From contig NZ_KK073768.1 in assembly GCF_000582685.1 (NCBI RefSeq), positions 4,596,255 to 4,660,254 of the forward strand: 64,000 nucleotides of DNA, given 5' to 3'. Of this stretch, positions 51,468-58,502 are shown piece after piece (the first letter of the stretch is position 1; the number at the start of each line of letters is the position of its first letter). This DNA is from [Scytonema hofmanni] UTEX 2349 (lineage in GTDB: Bacteria; Cyanobacteriota; Cyanobacteriia; Cyanobacteriales; Nostocaceae). The position numbers were made by a program, and so were the translations under genes. The notes beneath the pieces were generated by a model. That model ran no database searches. It was given only the letters and a program-made list of their open reading frames with translations, and was not told where the DNA came from.

Positions 51468-51854
51468 TTAATCCTCACCGTCAAATAAATCTGAAAAATC
51501 AAACGCTAAGGGTTGAGAATCAGCCTTTGATTTAGTTTCCTTGGCTTTTAACTCATCCGGTTCCGGTGTGGGGGTAGCTTTATTTTCTGGTTTATCATCT
51601 TCCTTGACAGCTTTAACAAATTCAGTAGAAGCTGTTGTAAATTCCGTCGTCGCATTGATGACATCCAACGGTGCTTGCGTCACCATCTGGACGGTTGATG
51701 CTCCTTGCTGCAATCCTTCTAGGAATCTTGTTACCCTATTAAATTTAGGTTGCGGATTCATCCAGCCATAAGCGCTCTCAAGAACAACCCCGCCCTTTTT
51801 TAGGGCGTTTCCTATCTTTCCAGTGTGAGCCGCTATTAATTCATTTGCTTGCAA
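51468..51854 (-). CDS. Hypothetical protein with acidic C-terminus
   Basis: A 128-residue protein overlapping the 3' end of the collagen-like gene by 19 bp. The N-terminal half (ELIAAHTGKIGNALKKGGVV, FNRVTRFLEGLQQGASTVQM) is helical; the C-terminal half is K/E/P-rich and disordered (KPENKATPTPEPDELKAKET), ending in the acidic FDFSDLFDGED. Scaffold- or adaptor-like by composition, which is a guess. Confidence 0.5.
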   Translation of the reverse strand: MQANELIAAHTGKIGNALKKGGVVLESAYGWMNPQPKFNRVTRFLEGLQQGASTVQMVTQAPLDVINATTEFTTASTEFVKAVKEDDKPENKATPTPEPDELKAKETKSKADSQPLAFDFSDLFDGED

Positions 51855-53629
51855 AATCTGATAACTCCCTCTACGTTAAAAGTGTTTCCCTCGCTATCTT
51901 TTAATCCAACAAGAGTAAGAATATTAGTAAATGCCCCAATCAAAGTTGTTCCGATGTCTCGTGAAAGCATTAAATGATTCTGGATTGTTGCTGCAAAAAT
52001 TAGCATATTTAAAAGTCTGTCTAGACGTGTCCAACTGGTAAAGTTGTTAAATGTATCAAGAAAAACATTTAAAAACTTTGATATCCCACCATTGGGGATT
52101 TGCGCTCCTAGCTTATTATCAATAACTCTAAGCAAGGCTAGTTGAGCTGCATTTGCCCCGGCGTTTAATTTATTAAGTAAACCGTCTATTTGATTGTTGG
52201 TATTTTGATTTACACCATTGCCTAAACCATCTAAAGCTTTGGCACTGCATCCCCCAGGCTGCAAAGTTCTGCAAGTGCCAGCAGCAGCAGCGCTAATCGT
52301 TTGATCTGCGCTTAATGGTGCAGGACGAGCCACTAGGGCAGGTATAAAAGCCGCGTTTTGGGCTGTCTTTCTTATTAGCTCTTTTGTTGCTTCATCCATT
52401 TCTAAATCCTTCCCTGGTTTCCCGTCTTTTCCATCCTTGCCATCTTTGCCCGGTTTGCCGTCTGTACCAGGGATGCCGTGATTACCGTCACGTCCCGGAA
52501 TACCAGGAATAGTAACTATTTTGGTTACTCCATCTTTTCCTGGAATACCTTGAATTCCGTTAGTCCCGGCTTTACCCGGCACTCCATCCTTACCGGGTTT
52601 ACCTTCAATTATTTTTGGTAACTGGTCGGCACGAGTTAGCGCCTTTGTGGCGGTATTGTATGCGTCCCCCACTCTGGCTTTAAGTGATTCAATCGCGCTG
52701 CTAATGCGTTCTGCTGTTAATTTGGCATCACTAGCAATACGCTTGGCATCATTAATTTCTCTATCAATTGTTTGCCTGCCTTGCCTAATTTCATACAATG
52801 CATCGTTCGCTTGTTTCTTGGCTTCAGCAATTTGAATATCTGTTTTGACCCGACCCTGGCGAACTTCATACAATGCATCGTTCGCTTGTTTCTTGGCTTC
52901 AGCAATTTGAATATCTGTTTTGACCCGACCCTGGCGAACTTCATACAGCGCGTCGTTCGCTTGTTTTTTCGCTTCAACAACAGATTCCCTGATTCCAGGA
53001 AGTTGCTTTTCTACGCCATAAATTCTATCTCTGGTTCGCTGATTCTCTAAATCAGCTTTTTTTATCTCAACGTTAATTTTATCAATTTTAAGTTTTTGGA
53101 CATTCATCAATCCCAATACTTGGCTAATTGATTGAGACAATAGTTGTTGCCCCTCTTCAGCCATGTCAGCTCTCCAACTTTGAAGCTCATTTACAAGAAG
53201 AGAAACACCTATGGCGGCTACGGCGGCAAGTAGGGGTGCAAACTTTACTAAAAAAGCGCCAGACTTCGCGACAGTACTGCCAGCTTCAATCGCCTTCGCA
53301 GCTTGACTTGCACCCTTCGCTTTTGACAAAAACTTATCCCAAAGATTTTTACTTTCTTTGGCTAGTTTTTCAGCTTCTTTAACTTTACTCTTAGCTTCTC
53401 TTGCGGTGTCTTGAACCTTTTTAATATCCTCTGTGGTGAAATGTCCTTCTCTAAAGAAAGTAGCCGCTCTACTAAGCTTTTTAAATTCGGCTTCTGGTAG
53501 CTTAGTTGTCCCCTTGGGAAGTTTTATATTCCAATCTGCAAACTTGTATTTACTTGTTTTAACAACTTTGCCAACAACGTTTAAAGATTCTTGTAAGGAC
53601 TTTGTGGCAGGACTAGAAGGTACACCCAT
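51836..53629 (-). CDS. Large collagen-like, coiled-coil membrane protein
   Basis: A 597-residue protein. Residues ~55-105 are helical and Lys/Ala-rich, and a membrane segment follows at ~120-150 (FLVKFAPLLAAVAAIGVSLL). Residues ~195-300 form a long coiled coil made partly of a 25-residue unit (EVRQGRVKTDIQIAEAKKQA) repeated three times. Residues ~345-410 are Gly-X-Y collagen repeats (GKPGKDGVPGKAG, GRDGNHGIPGTDG, GKDGKDGKDG). The C-terminus has a second hydrophobic region (LLNMLIFAATIQ and later ALIG). A trimeric fibre or stalk anchored in a membrane is the best inference. Confidence 0.7.
   Translation of the reverse strand: MGVPSSPATKSLQESLNVVGKVVKTSKYKFADWNIKLPKGTTKLPEAEFKKLSRAATFFREGHFTTEDIKKVQDTAREAKSKVKEAEKLAKESKNLWDKFLSKAKGASQAAKAIEAGSTVAKSGAFLVKFAPLLAAVAAIGVSLLVNELQSWRADMAEEGQQLLSQSISQVLGLMNVQKLKIDKINVEIKKADLENQRTRDRIYGVEKQLPGIRESVVEAKKQANDALYEVRQGRVKTDIQIAEAKKQANDALYEVRQGRVKTDIQIAEAKKQANDALYEIRQGRQTIDREINDAKRIASDAKLTAERISSAIESLKARVGDAYNTATKALTRADQLPKIIEGKPGKDGVPGKAGTNGIQGIPGKDGVTKIVTIPGIPGRDGNHGIPGTDGKPGKDGKDGKDGKPGKDLEMDEATKELIRKTAQNAAFIPALVARPAPLSADQTISAAAAGTCRTLQPGGCSAKALDGLGNGVNQNTNNQIDGLLNKLNAGANAAQLALLRVIDNKLGAQIPNGGISKFLNVFLDTFNNFTSWTRLDRLLNMLIFAATIQNHLMLSRDIGTTLIGAFTNILTLVGLKDSEGNTFNVEGVIRFCKQMN
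52792..52955. repeat. 75-bp tandem repeat inside the collagen-like gene
   Basis: TCATACAATGCATCGTTCGC starts at 52791 and 52866, and a variant (TCATACAGCGCGTCGTTCGC) at 52941, so the period is 75 bp = 25 codons. Units 1 and 2 are essentially identical at the DNA level. The repeat lengthens the coiled coil by exact 25-residue steps. Confidence 0.9.
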
Positions 53630-53630
53630 T

Positions 53631-53969
53631 TTATTTAAATAAATTGAATAAATTAGTAAACATAGTTATCGAGCCAAATAGTTTATTTAAAATGCCATCG
53701 GCAGAATCCAACAAGTCACTAAAAAATCCCCCAATCTCTTTGATTTTGTTGGTAATTAATTTAATTTCTTCGTCTAGCTTGTTGATGTAGCGTTCAATAT
53801 CATCAAGTCGTTTTTCTATCTTTGACAAATCAACATCTTTTGGCTTTTTATCTTTGTCGTCGCAACATTCTTTTTGCTTTCTATCTAAATCATTCAATCT
53901 ATTCCCCAGTCCATCAATTTTATTACCTAGACTGGCTAAAGCTGCATCAATTTCGTTGCAATCAGCCAT
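53631..53969 (-). CDS. Small coiled-coil protein
   Basis: A 112-residue protein. ALASLGNKIDGLGNRLNDLD and KIEKRLDDIERYINKLDEEI have clear heptad patterns, separated by a Cys pair (KECCDDKDKK). A hydrophobic C-terminus (FGSITMFTNLFNLF) could insert in a membrane or pack on a partner. It lies 1 bp upstream of the collagen-like gene's start, so they are probably co-translated and may oligomerise together. Confidence 0.55.
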   Translation of the reverse strand: MADCNEIDAALASLGNKIDGLGNRLNDLDRKQKECCDDKDKKPKDVDLSKIEKRLDDIERYINKLDEEIKLITNKIKEIGGFFSDLLDSADGILNKLFGSITMFTNLFNLFK

Positions 53970-53973
53970 GACT

Positions 53974-54591
53974 TTACCTAATTTTATTAGCTAAATTATT
54001 TATTTTATTGGCGGTTTCCTTGCATGGAATGCAGCAATAACCAGGATATTTTAAATGTGAACACTTAATACTTCCCTCCGGACAATCGCCGCAAATCACT
54101 TCTACTTCTAAAGGACAATTGCCTTGGTCTTGAAAGATTACTAAATTATTGTAGAGAATTTGTAAGCTGCATTTTTCTTCCATTGGCACGGGACAATGAA
54201 CAGTATTATCAATCGTTACTGTTTTGGATGGATCAATGTCGTAACAGTTTGCTCGACATTTGGCAAATTGAAGGTTAGCATTGGCGCAATCCGTAGGATT
54301 TAAAACGATATAATCTTTTTCCCCACAAGCAATAGAGGAAACCGTATCGTAAAAAGGAAAGCTAGGGTTATGAAAAATTTCATAATCTAACACAACGCCT
54401 GTAACGTATTGACCGACGTTAACGGGCCACACTCGAAGTCCAAAGCCTTGAGGACTGTAATTATCGCTAGCGGGTATTGGCACAGACTTTTGAAGTATTT
54501 CTATTGGCGAGAATTTAGATTTATATCTTTTTTCAGATTGACCAGCGAACTTATATTTAATTGTCGGTTTATCGCCAATTTCACAAACCAT
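53974..54591 (-). CDS. Cys-rich protein with CxxC motifs
   Basis: A 205-residue protein with about 16 Cys concentrated in the C-terminal two-thirds: SIACGEKDYIVLNPTDCANA, KCRANCYDID, CPVPMEEKCSLQ, ICGDCPEGSIKCSHL, YCCIPCKET. Many could be disulphides if exported or metal ligands if cytoplasmic. No signal peptide is visible. Beta-rich N-terminus. Family not recognised; a virion- or fibre-associated disulphide-stabilised protein is possible. Confidence 0.55.
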   Translation of the reverse strand: MVCEIGDKPTIKYKFAGQSEKRYKSKFSPIEILQKSVPIPASDNYSPQGFGLRVWPVNVGQYVTGVVLDYEIFHNPSFPFYDTVSSIACGEKDYIVLNPTDCANANLQFAKCRANCYDIDPSKTVTIDNTVHCPVPMEEKCSLQILYNNLVIFQDQGNCPLEVEVICGDCPEGSIKCSHLKYPGYCCIPCKETANKINNLANKIR

Positions 54592-54593
54592 AA

Positions 54594-54992
54594 TTAATAA
54601 TCCATTGGTGAAACTATATCGCTGTATTGAATTTCGTAATCGACAACCGAGAGTAGATTGTAGAATTTAAGTTCAATCGTTTTTTCGACTGCTCCACTTT
54701 CTGTAAAGGCTCCCCAGTAAGCAGCTTCTGCCTCAATCCTTTTATTAGTCCCGACAGTATCAATTAAGCGGTTGGTAATGGCTACTAGCAAGCTTTCAGC
54801 AGTGTTATTTGAGGTAGGAGTTAGTCCGGTTAAATCGGTTTTTTTGAATACGACATAGTTTTGATTTTGAGTCGCATTAAATCCTAAATAAATTTGGCTC
54901 TTGCTTAAGAGGTTTTGAAAATTTGGGCTTTTAGTAGCAATTCCGCTAAGGTGTACTATTCCAGATTGAATATTAGGGGAATCAAAAATCAT
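54594..54992 (-). CDS. Hypothetical structural-type protein, paralogue of 55759-56091
   Basis: A 132-residue protein. Residues ~33-72 (IYLGFNATQNQNYVVFKKTD, LTGLTPTSNNTAESLLVAIT) align with the same region of the protein at 55759-56091 (VFGVNASQTATDLIISKTDL, then GLTPDANNNPESLIVAILLQ). The C-terminus (VEKTIELKFYNLLSVVDYEI) is beta-type. It overlaps its upstream neighbour by 4 bp. The two paralogues flank the 54989-55759 gene. Confidence 0.55.
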   Translation of the reverse strand: MIFDSPNIQSGIVHLSGIATKSPNFQNLLSKSQIYLGFNATQNQNYVVFKKTDLTGLTPTSNNTAESLLVAITNRLIDTVGTNKRIEAEAAYWGAFTESGAVEKTIELKFYNLLSVVDYEIQYSDIVSPMDY

Positions 54993-55759
54993 ATTTTAAT
55001 TACTAATCCTCCAGCTACAGGATTGATAATTAAAAAGTTTTGATCCATTGTATCCGTGGCTATTATGTTGTATCTAGAAGAGGCAAATACACAAGCACTA
55101 CCTAAATCGTCAGAAGTTTTCCCGGATATTCCTCTAGTCGAGCTGCTCATAAAAATCAATCCTGTCATCACATCGCTGAGGTTTGACTGAGGGTTAGCAG
55201 TAGCCATCAAAGCATTGTTAATTAGCAAATTAGAAGTAACGTTGCTATACGGATTTAAGCCCGTAGATACGGCAACATTTAACGAATTAGTCACAAGAAG
55301 AAAAGCATAATTCCAGTTATTTAAATTCCACCAACTAGGTCTGGTCGAGGGCACAATTACACACAAGGGAATAAAAGTAGTATTTTGAGTAATAAATACA
55401 AATTTATATTCAGATCCACCAGCTAAAGCAACAAAGTTAACTGTATTAGAAGCAATTAAAGTAGAGGATGTATATTCCCCACTCCCATTTGTTCCAGTGT
55501 GAGTAGTTGAATTCCAAGCTTGATAAAGGGAAATAGATACCGAAAAAGCAGTGGTAACTCTTACCCGATAATAAGTAGTGCCGTAAGTCTTACTTGCATC
55601 AGTTACAAAAGCGTATACAGCAATCCGATCCGTCCCAGATGTGTAATCATCAATCGGATTGCTAAAACCCGCATCAAGCGTTGCAGCCTTGATTGCTGCA
55701 AATAAAGTCGCTTGAGTAAAGCTAGCACCTAAAGTTGAATCTTTGCGAATTGCAACCAT
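54989..55759 (-). CDS. Hypothetical beta-rich protein, possible receptor-binding or shell subunit
   Basis: A 256-residue Ser/Thr/Asn-rich, beta-type protein: TYGTTYYRVRVTTAFSVSIS, YQAWNSTTHTGTNGSGEYTS, YSNVTSNLLINNALMATANP, GISGKTSDDLGSACVFASSR. No signal peptide. The sequence style resembles phage structural or adhesin beta domains, but no family is recognised. Start codon overlaps the preceding stop; it is the second gene of the operon. Confidence 0.55.
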   Translation of the reverse strand: MVAIRKDSTLGASFTQATLFAAIKAATLDAGFSNPIDDYTSGTDRIAVYAFVTDASKTYGTTYYRVRVTTAFSVSISLYQAWNSTTHTGTNGSGEYTSSTLIASNTVNFVALAGGSEYKFVFITQNTTFIPLCVIVPSTRPSWWNLNNWNYAFLLVTNSLNVAVSTGLNPYSNVTSNLLINNALMATANPQSNLSDVMTGLIFMSSSTRGISGKTSDDLGSACVFASSRYNIIATDTMDQNFLIINPVAGGLVIKI

Positions 55760-56091
55760 TAGTAATTATCCGGGTCTATTGTGAAAGCAATATCCGCTGA
55801 CTGGAGGTTGACCGTGAAAGTAGCCTCCCTGTAGTTGGCGTTGTTTCTGCTTACAAGTGATTGAAAAGTTCCTTCCTCAATTGTTACTTGGATATCTGGA
55901 TTAGTCTCCTGGATCGTTGGATTTAAGTAAGCTTTTGCTTGTAGGAGAATCGCCACAATCAAAGATTCTGGATTGTTATTAGCATCTGGAGTTAACCCCA
56001 CGGCTGCTAAATCCGTCTTACTGATAATTAAGTCTGTTGCGGTTTGGGAAGCATTAACCCCAAAAACTTGAACTAAGGTTGGTTCCGCCAT
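55759..56091 (-). CDS. Hypothetical protein, first gene of the minus operon
   Basis: A 110-residue protein paralogous to 54594-54992 through the KTDL…GLTP…NNxxES segment. A helix follows (AYLNPTIQETNPDIQVTIEE) and a C-terminal beta region (NYREATFTVNLQSADIAFTI). Presence of two related small proteins suggests hetero-oligomers or duplicated assembly subunits. Its promoter must lie in 56092-56290, which holds the TTCCGGTTTTA inverted repeats. Confidence 0.55.
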   Translation of the reverse strand: MAEPTLVQVFGVNASQTATDLIISKTDLAAVGLTPDANNNPESLIVAILLQAKAYLNPTIQETNPDIQVTIEEGTFQSLVSRNNANYREATFTVNLQSADIAFTIDPDNY

Positions 56092-56152
56092 AAAACTGAT
56101 TTTCTTGAAGTGAATAAATCAGTTGTAATCAGCAATTAAAACAATGCCAATA

Positions 56153-56176
56153 TTCCGGTTATATGTAAAACCAGAA
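56153..56176. promoter_or_regulatory. Inverted repeat TTCCGGTTATA / TAAAACCAGAA (site 1)
   Basis: Arms of 11 bp separated by TG. The right arm differs by one base from the site 2 arms. Together with 56252-56286 this gives four copies of a TTCCGGTTTTA-type element between the divergent structural operon and integrase gene. Candidate operator or recombinase-binding site. Confidence 0.7.
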
Positions 56177-56251
56177 CATTTACGGATGCGCTACAACAAT
56201 TGCTGGGATTAGATTAGAGCCTGCTTTCACTGACAGCAATTTACACGATTG

Positions 56252-56286
56252 TTCCGGTTTTATCAGTGTGAGGGGTAAAACCGGAA
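56252..56286. promoter_or_regulatory. Perfect inverted repeat TTCCGGTTTTA / TAAAACCGGAA (site 2)
   Basis: Perfect 11-bp arms with a 13-bp spacer, ending 19 bp before the integrase start. The arms are the same as in site 1. It could be the integrase's own operator or a core/arm-type attachment site. Confidence 0.8.
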
Positions 56287-56304
56287 CTCGCTTTCATTAA
56301 AAGA

Positions 56305-56886
56305 ATGGCTAAAAATAATCGGCAGGGACAAGGATATATTTTGTCGAACTTAGAATATTCAAAAGTTCGCCAACATATCAAAAGTCAAAAATATAAATTA
56401 CTTTTAGACTTAGCTTGGTACACCGGCGAAAGATGGGGGGCGCTGGTGCAATTAAAAATAAGTGATTGCTATTTTGAGGGAAAGCCAAAGGCTTATATCA
56501 ACTTTGCTGCTGAAACTCGCAAAGCAACCCCCGACGGCAAGCACCAGGCGCGACAAGTCCCCACACATCAAACACTTAGTGAGGTTTTAAGCGCTTATAA
56601 ACCAGAGACTGAATCGATTTATCTGTTCCCCGATCGCACTGGGGACAAGCCTATAACCCTCAGGTGGGCTGATAAGATTTTACGCACTGCGGTTGAGAAA
56701 GCCGGCTTTGCAGCTTTGGGCATTAGCACTCACAGTACCAGGAGGAGTTTTATCACGCATCTGCACGGTAATGGGATTGACCTGTTCACCATCAAACAAA
56801 TTACCGGACACAAGGATTTTAAAACTTTGGAGAGATATGTACAAATTTCAAGCGATCGCGTAAAAGGAGCAATAGCAACATTATGA
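56305..56886 (+). CDS. Minimal tyrosine recombinase/integrase
   Basis: A 193-residue protein containing essentially only the catalytic domain. Active-site residues are visible: Arg in YTGERWGALVQLKI, Lys in the beta-hairpin (RKATPDGKHQARQV), HSTRR (His-x-x-Arg), ITGHKDFKTLERYV with the final His and catalytic Tyr. The N-terminal arm-binding and SAM-like core-binding domains are missing or very short. ATG 56305 is 19 bp after the TTCCGGTTTTA repeat. It overlaps the amidase gene by 4 bp. Compact recombinases of this kind occur on cyanobacterial plasmids and mobile elements. Confidence 0.88.
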   Translation: MAKNNRQGQGYILSNLEYSKVRQHIKSQKYKLLLDLAWYTGERWGALVQLKISDCYFEGKPKAYINFAAETRKATPDGKHQARQVPTHQTLSEVLSAYKPETESIYLFPDRTGDKPITLRWADKILRTAVEKAGFAALGISTHSTRRSFITHLHGNGIDLFTIKQITGHKDFKTLERYVQISSDRVKGAIATL

Positions 56887-57830
56887 AAATTGGAATCGAC
56901 TGTGGGCACAATTGCCCGCCGGACACTGGCGCGGTGGGAATAAAGTCAGAAGACCAGCTAACTTTAGCTGTGGGGAAAGTTGTTATAGCTGGGTTACGAG
57001 CATTGGGACATGAGGTCGTCAGTTGCAACCCCACTTCAGCCAGCACTGTTAGTCATTCGTTGAGGCAGCGATGCGCGATCGCAAACAACGCCGCAGTTGA
57101 TGTTTACGCCAGCATCCACTTCAACGCTTTTAATCGTCAGGCTCACGGGTGCGAGGTATTTACCGGAAGCAATCAAGGTAGAAAACTCGCACAAAGCGTA
57201 CTGTCTAAAATCTGCTCACTAGGATTTTATGATCGCGGCGTTAAGGATGGTGGTCATTTGTATGTGCTAAAAAACACAAACATGATGGCTATTCTTATTG
57301 AATGTTGCTTTCTGGATTCACCAACGGATATGGATTTATTTAATGTTGGTGATATGGCGAAAGCGATTGTAGAAGGCTTAACCGGGCAATCCGTCAGGAC
57401 TCCCGACGCTGACAAATGGCAAGAGTTTATCAAGGTGCTTAAAAACACAAGCATTCAGTATTCACAATTGAAGGTAGCGCAGTTAGCTCAAGCGATTGTG
57501 GAGTCAGGACGTGGAAAATCAGAGTTGTTCTTAACACATAACAACCCTTACGGGCTTAAGTGGCGTAGTGAAATGAGCGCGATCGCGCAAAGCACCTCAT
57601 ATCAAGCACACGATGGGCTTGATAGTTACTGCAAGTTTGAAAGCCTAGAGGATGCTGTGAAGGGTTACTGGCTATTTATCGGCAGGCAGCCATACCGGGG
57701 ATGGGAGAAATATTCGTCCAGTCCAAGGGAGTATTTGAGATTTATTGTTGATGCCGGCTACTGCCCAGACAACGGCTATGTCAACAAAGTTGTTTCTGTG
57801 TTACCAGAAGCACAAAAACTATTATCGTAA
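56883..57830 (+). CDS. N-acetylmuramoyl-L-alanine amidase with glucosaminidase-like domain
   Basis: A 315-residue two-domain peptidoglycan hydrolase. Residues 1-~175 are Amidase_3: MKIGIDCGHNCPPDTGAVGI (zinc His), VYASIHFNAFNRQAHGCEVF (second His), IECCFLDSPTDMDLF (catalytic Glu). Residues ~185-315 resemble a glucosaminidase/lysozyme-like domain (LAQAIVESGRGKSELFLTHN, NPYGLKWRSEM, ESLEDAVKGYWLFIG). No signal peptide, so it is endolysin-like. ATGA overlap with the integrase stop implies coupled translation. Together with small membrane genes it could form a lysis function. Confidence 0.88.
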   Translation: MKIGIDCGHNCPPDTGAVGIKSEDQLTLAVGKVVIAGLRALGHEVVSCNPTSASTVSHSLRQRCAIANNAAVDVYASIHFNAFNRQAHGCEVFTGSNQGRKLAQSVLSKICSLGFYDRGVKDGGHLYVLKNTNMMAILIECCFLDSPTDMDLFNVGDMAKAIVEGLTGQSVRTPDADKWQEFIKVLKNTSIQYSQLKVAQLAQAIVESGRGKSELFLTHNNPYGLKWRSEMSAIAQSTSYQAHDGLDSYCKFESLEDAVKGYWLFIGRQPYRGWEKYSSSPREYLRFIVDAGYCPDNGYVNKVVSVLPEAQKLLS

Positions 57831-57843
57831 ATTCAATAAAAAC

Positions 57844-58041
57844 ATGATTTCAAATGAATTGATGGAGTCTTTAACGCGCATAAATAATCTCATCTTGCTT
57901 GGAGAAGTGAGGCACCCCGCACGCTTTGCGCTGCTACTGGAAGAATTAGCCGGTGATGCGTGGAATGAGGCTAGAAGATTGGGACAAGCAACCTGGGACG
58001 AGGCGGAAAATTTGCAACCGTCAATAAGGATAGATCCGTAA
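57844..58041 (+). CDS. Hypothetical small helical protein
   Basis: A 65-residue protein from ATG 57844: ELMESLTRINNLILLGEVRH, LLLEELAGDAWNEARRLGQA. Entirely helical, acidic C-terminus, no recognised family. It starts 13 bp after the amidase stop and ends shortly before a terminator, so it closes the integrase-amidase operon. Confidence 0.6.
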   Translation: MISNELMESLTRINNLILLGEVRHPARFALLLEELAGDAWNEARRLGQATWDEAENLQPSIRIDP

Positions 58042-58077
58042 GTTATATTGATAACTCAAAATTTAAATTACTTAGAG

Positions 58078-58108
58078 GCGACTGACGTAACACAGTCGCT
58101 CTTTTTTT
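58078..58108 (+). terminator. Rho-independent terminator after integrase-amidase operon
   Basis: GCGACTG (58078-58084) pairs with CAGTCGC (58093-58099) across an 8-nt loop and is followed by CTTTTTTT. The good stem and T-run make this a convincing terminator. Confidence 0.85.
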
Positions 58109-58151
58109 GACACTAGTACTGTAGATGCTGTACTATGCCTTGTAACAGGCA

Positions 58152-58502
58152 TTGCAGGAGAAAGTCATAAAAATTAACGGTATAAATAACACTACTTGGA
58201 CACCAGCATGGAACCACGGCAAGACTCAAATTATCCGAGTGCCAATCGCACTAGTTGACCGAATTCTTGATTACGCTAGGGCACTTGATACTCACGAAAA
58301 ATCCTCCGATGCCAAGACGGAGGATTTTATAGTACTGAGTGCAATCGATAGATATATAAAGTGGAGACGACGCTCCTACTATCACGCCAATAAATACGCT
58401 AAAGAACCAAACGTAAATAGCCGCGCTTGGGATGAACTAAGAAAGTTTAGGGCAATGGTGGAGAGGGGGGACATGGGGACAGACTTTGAAGTCTCGGATT
58501 AA
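58152..58502 (+). CDS. RHH-like DNA-binding-type small protein
   Basis: A 116-residue protein. The segment WTPAWNHGKTQIIRVPIALV, then DRILDYARALDTHE, is a motif common to cyanobacterial plasmid/MGE proteins with a predicted ribbon-helix-helix-like start (K/T-IRVP strand plus helix). The start is uncertain: TTG 58152 overlaps the Shine-Dalgarno-like AGGAG at 58156. Upstream are TAGTAC/GTACTA (58114-58135) and GCCTTGTAACAGGC (58137-58150) hairpins, plausible operators. The 3' end overlaps the convergent gene by 66 bp. Confidence 0.55.
   Translation: MQEKVIKINGINNTTWTPAWNHGKTQIIRVPIALVDRILDYARALDTHEKSSDAKTEDFIVLSAIDRYIKWRRRSYYHANKYAKEPNVNSRAWDELRKFRAMVERGDMGTDFEVSD

Noticed and set aside
52717..52980. 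Alternate-frame Lys-rich proteins in the 75-bp repeats
   Set aside because: They are shadows of the coiled-coil repeats of the collagen-like gene.
56305..56886. A XerC/D-type housekeeping recombinase
   Set aside because: Too short, lacks the N-terminal SAM-like domain, and its context is an endolysin and unknown mobile genes.
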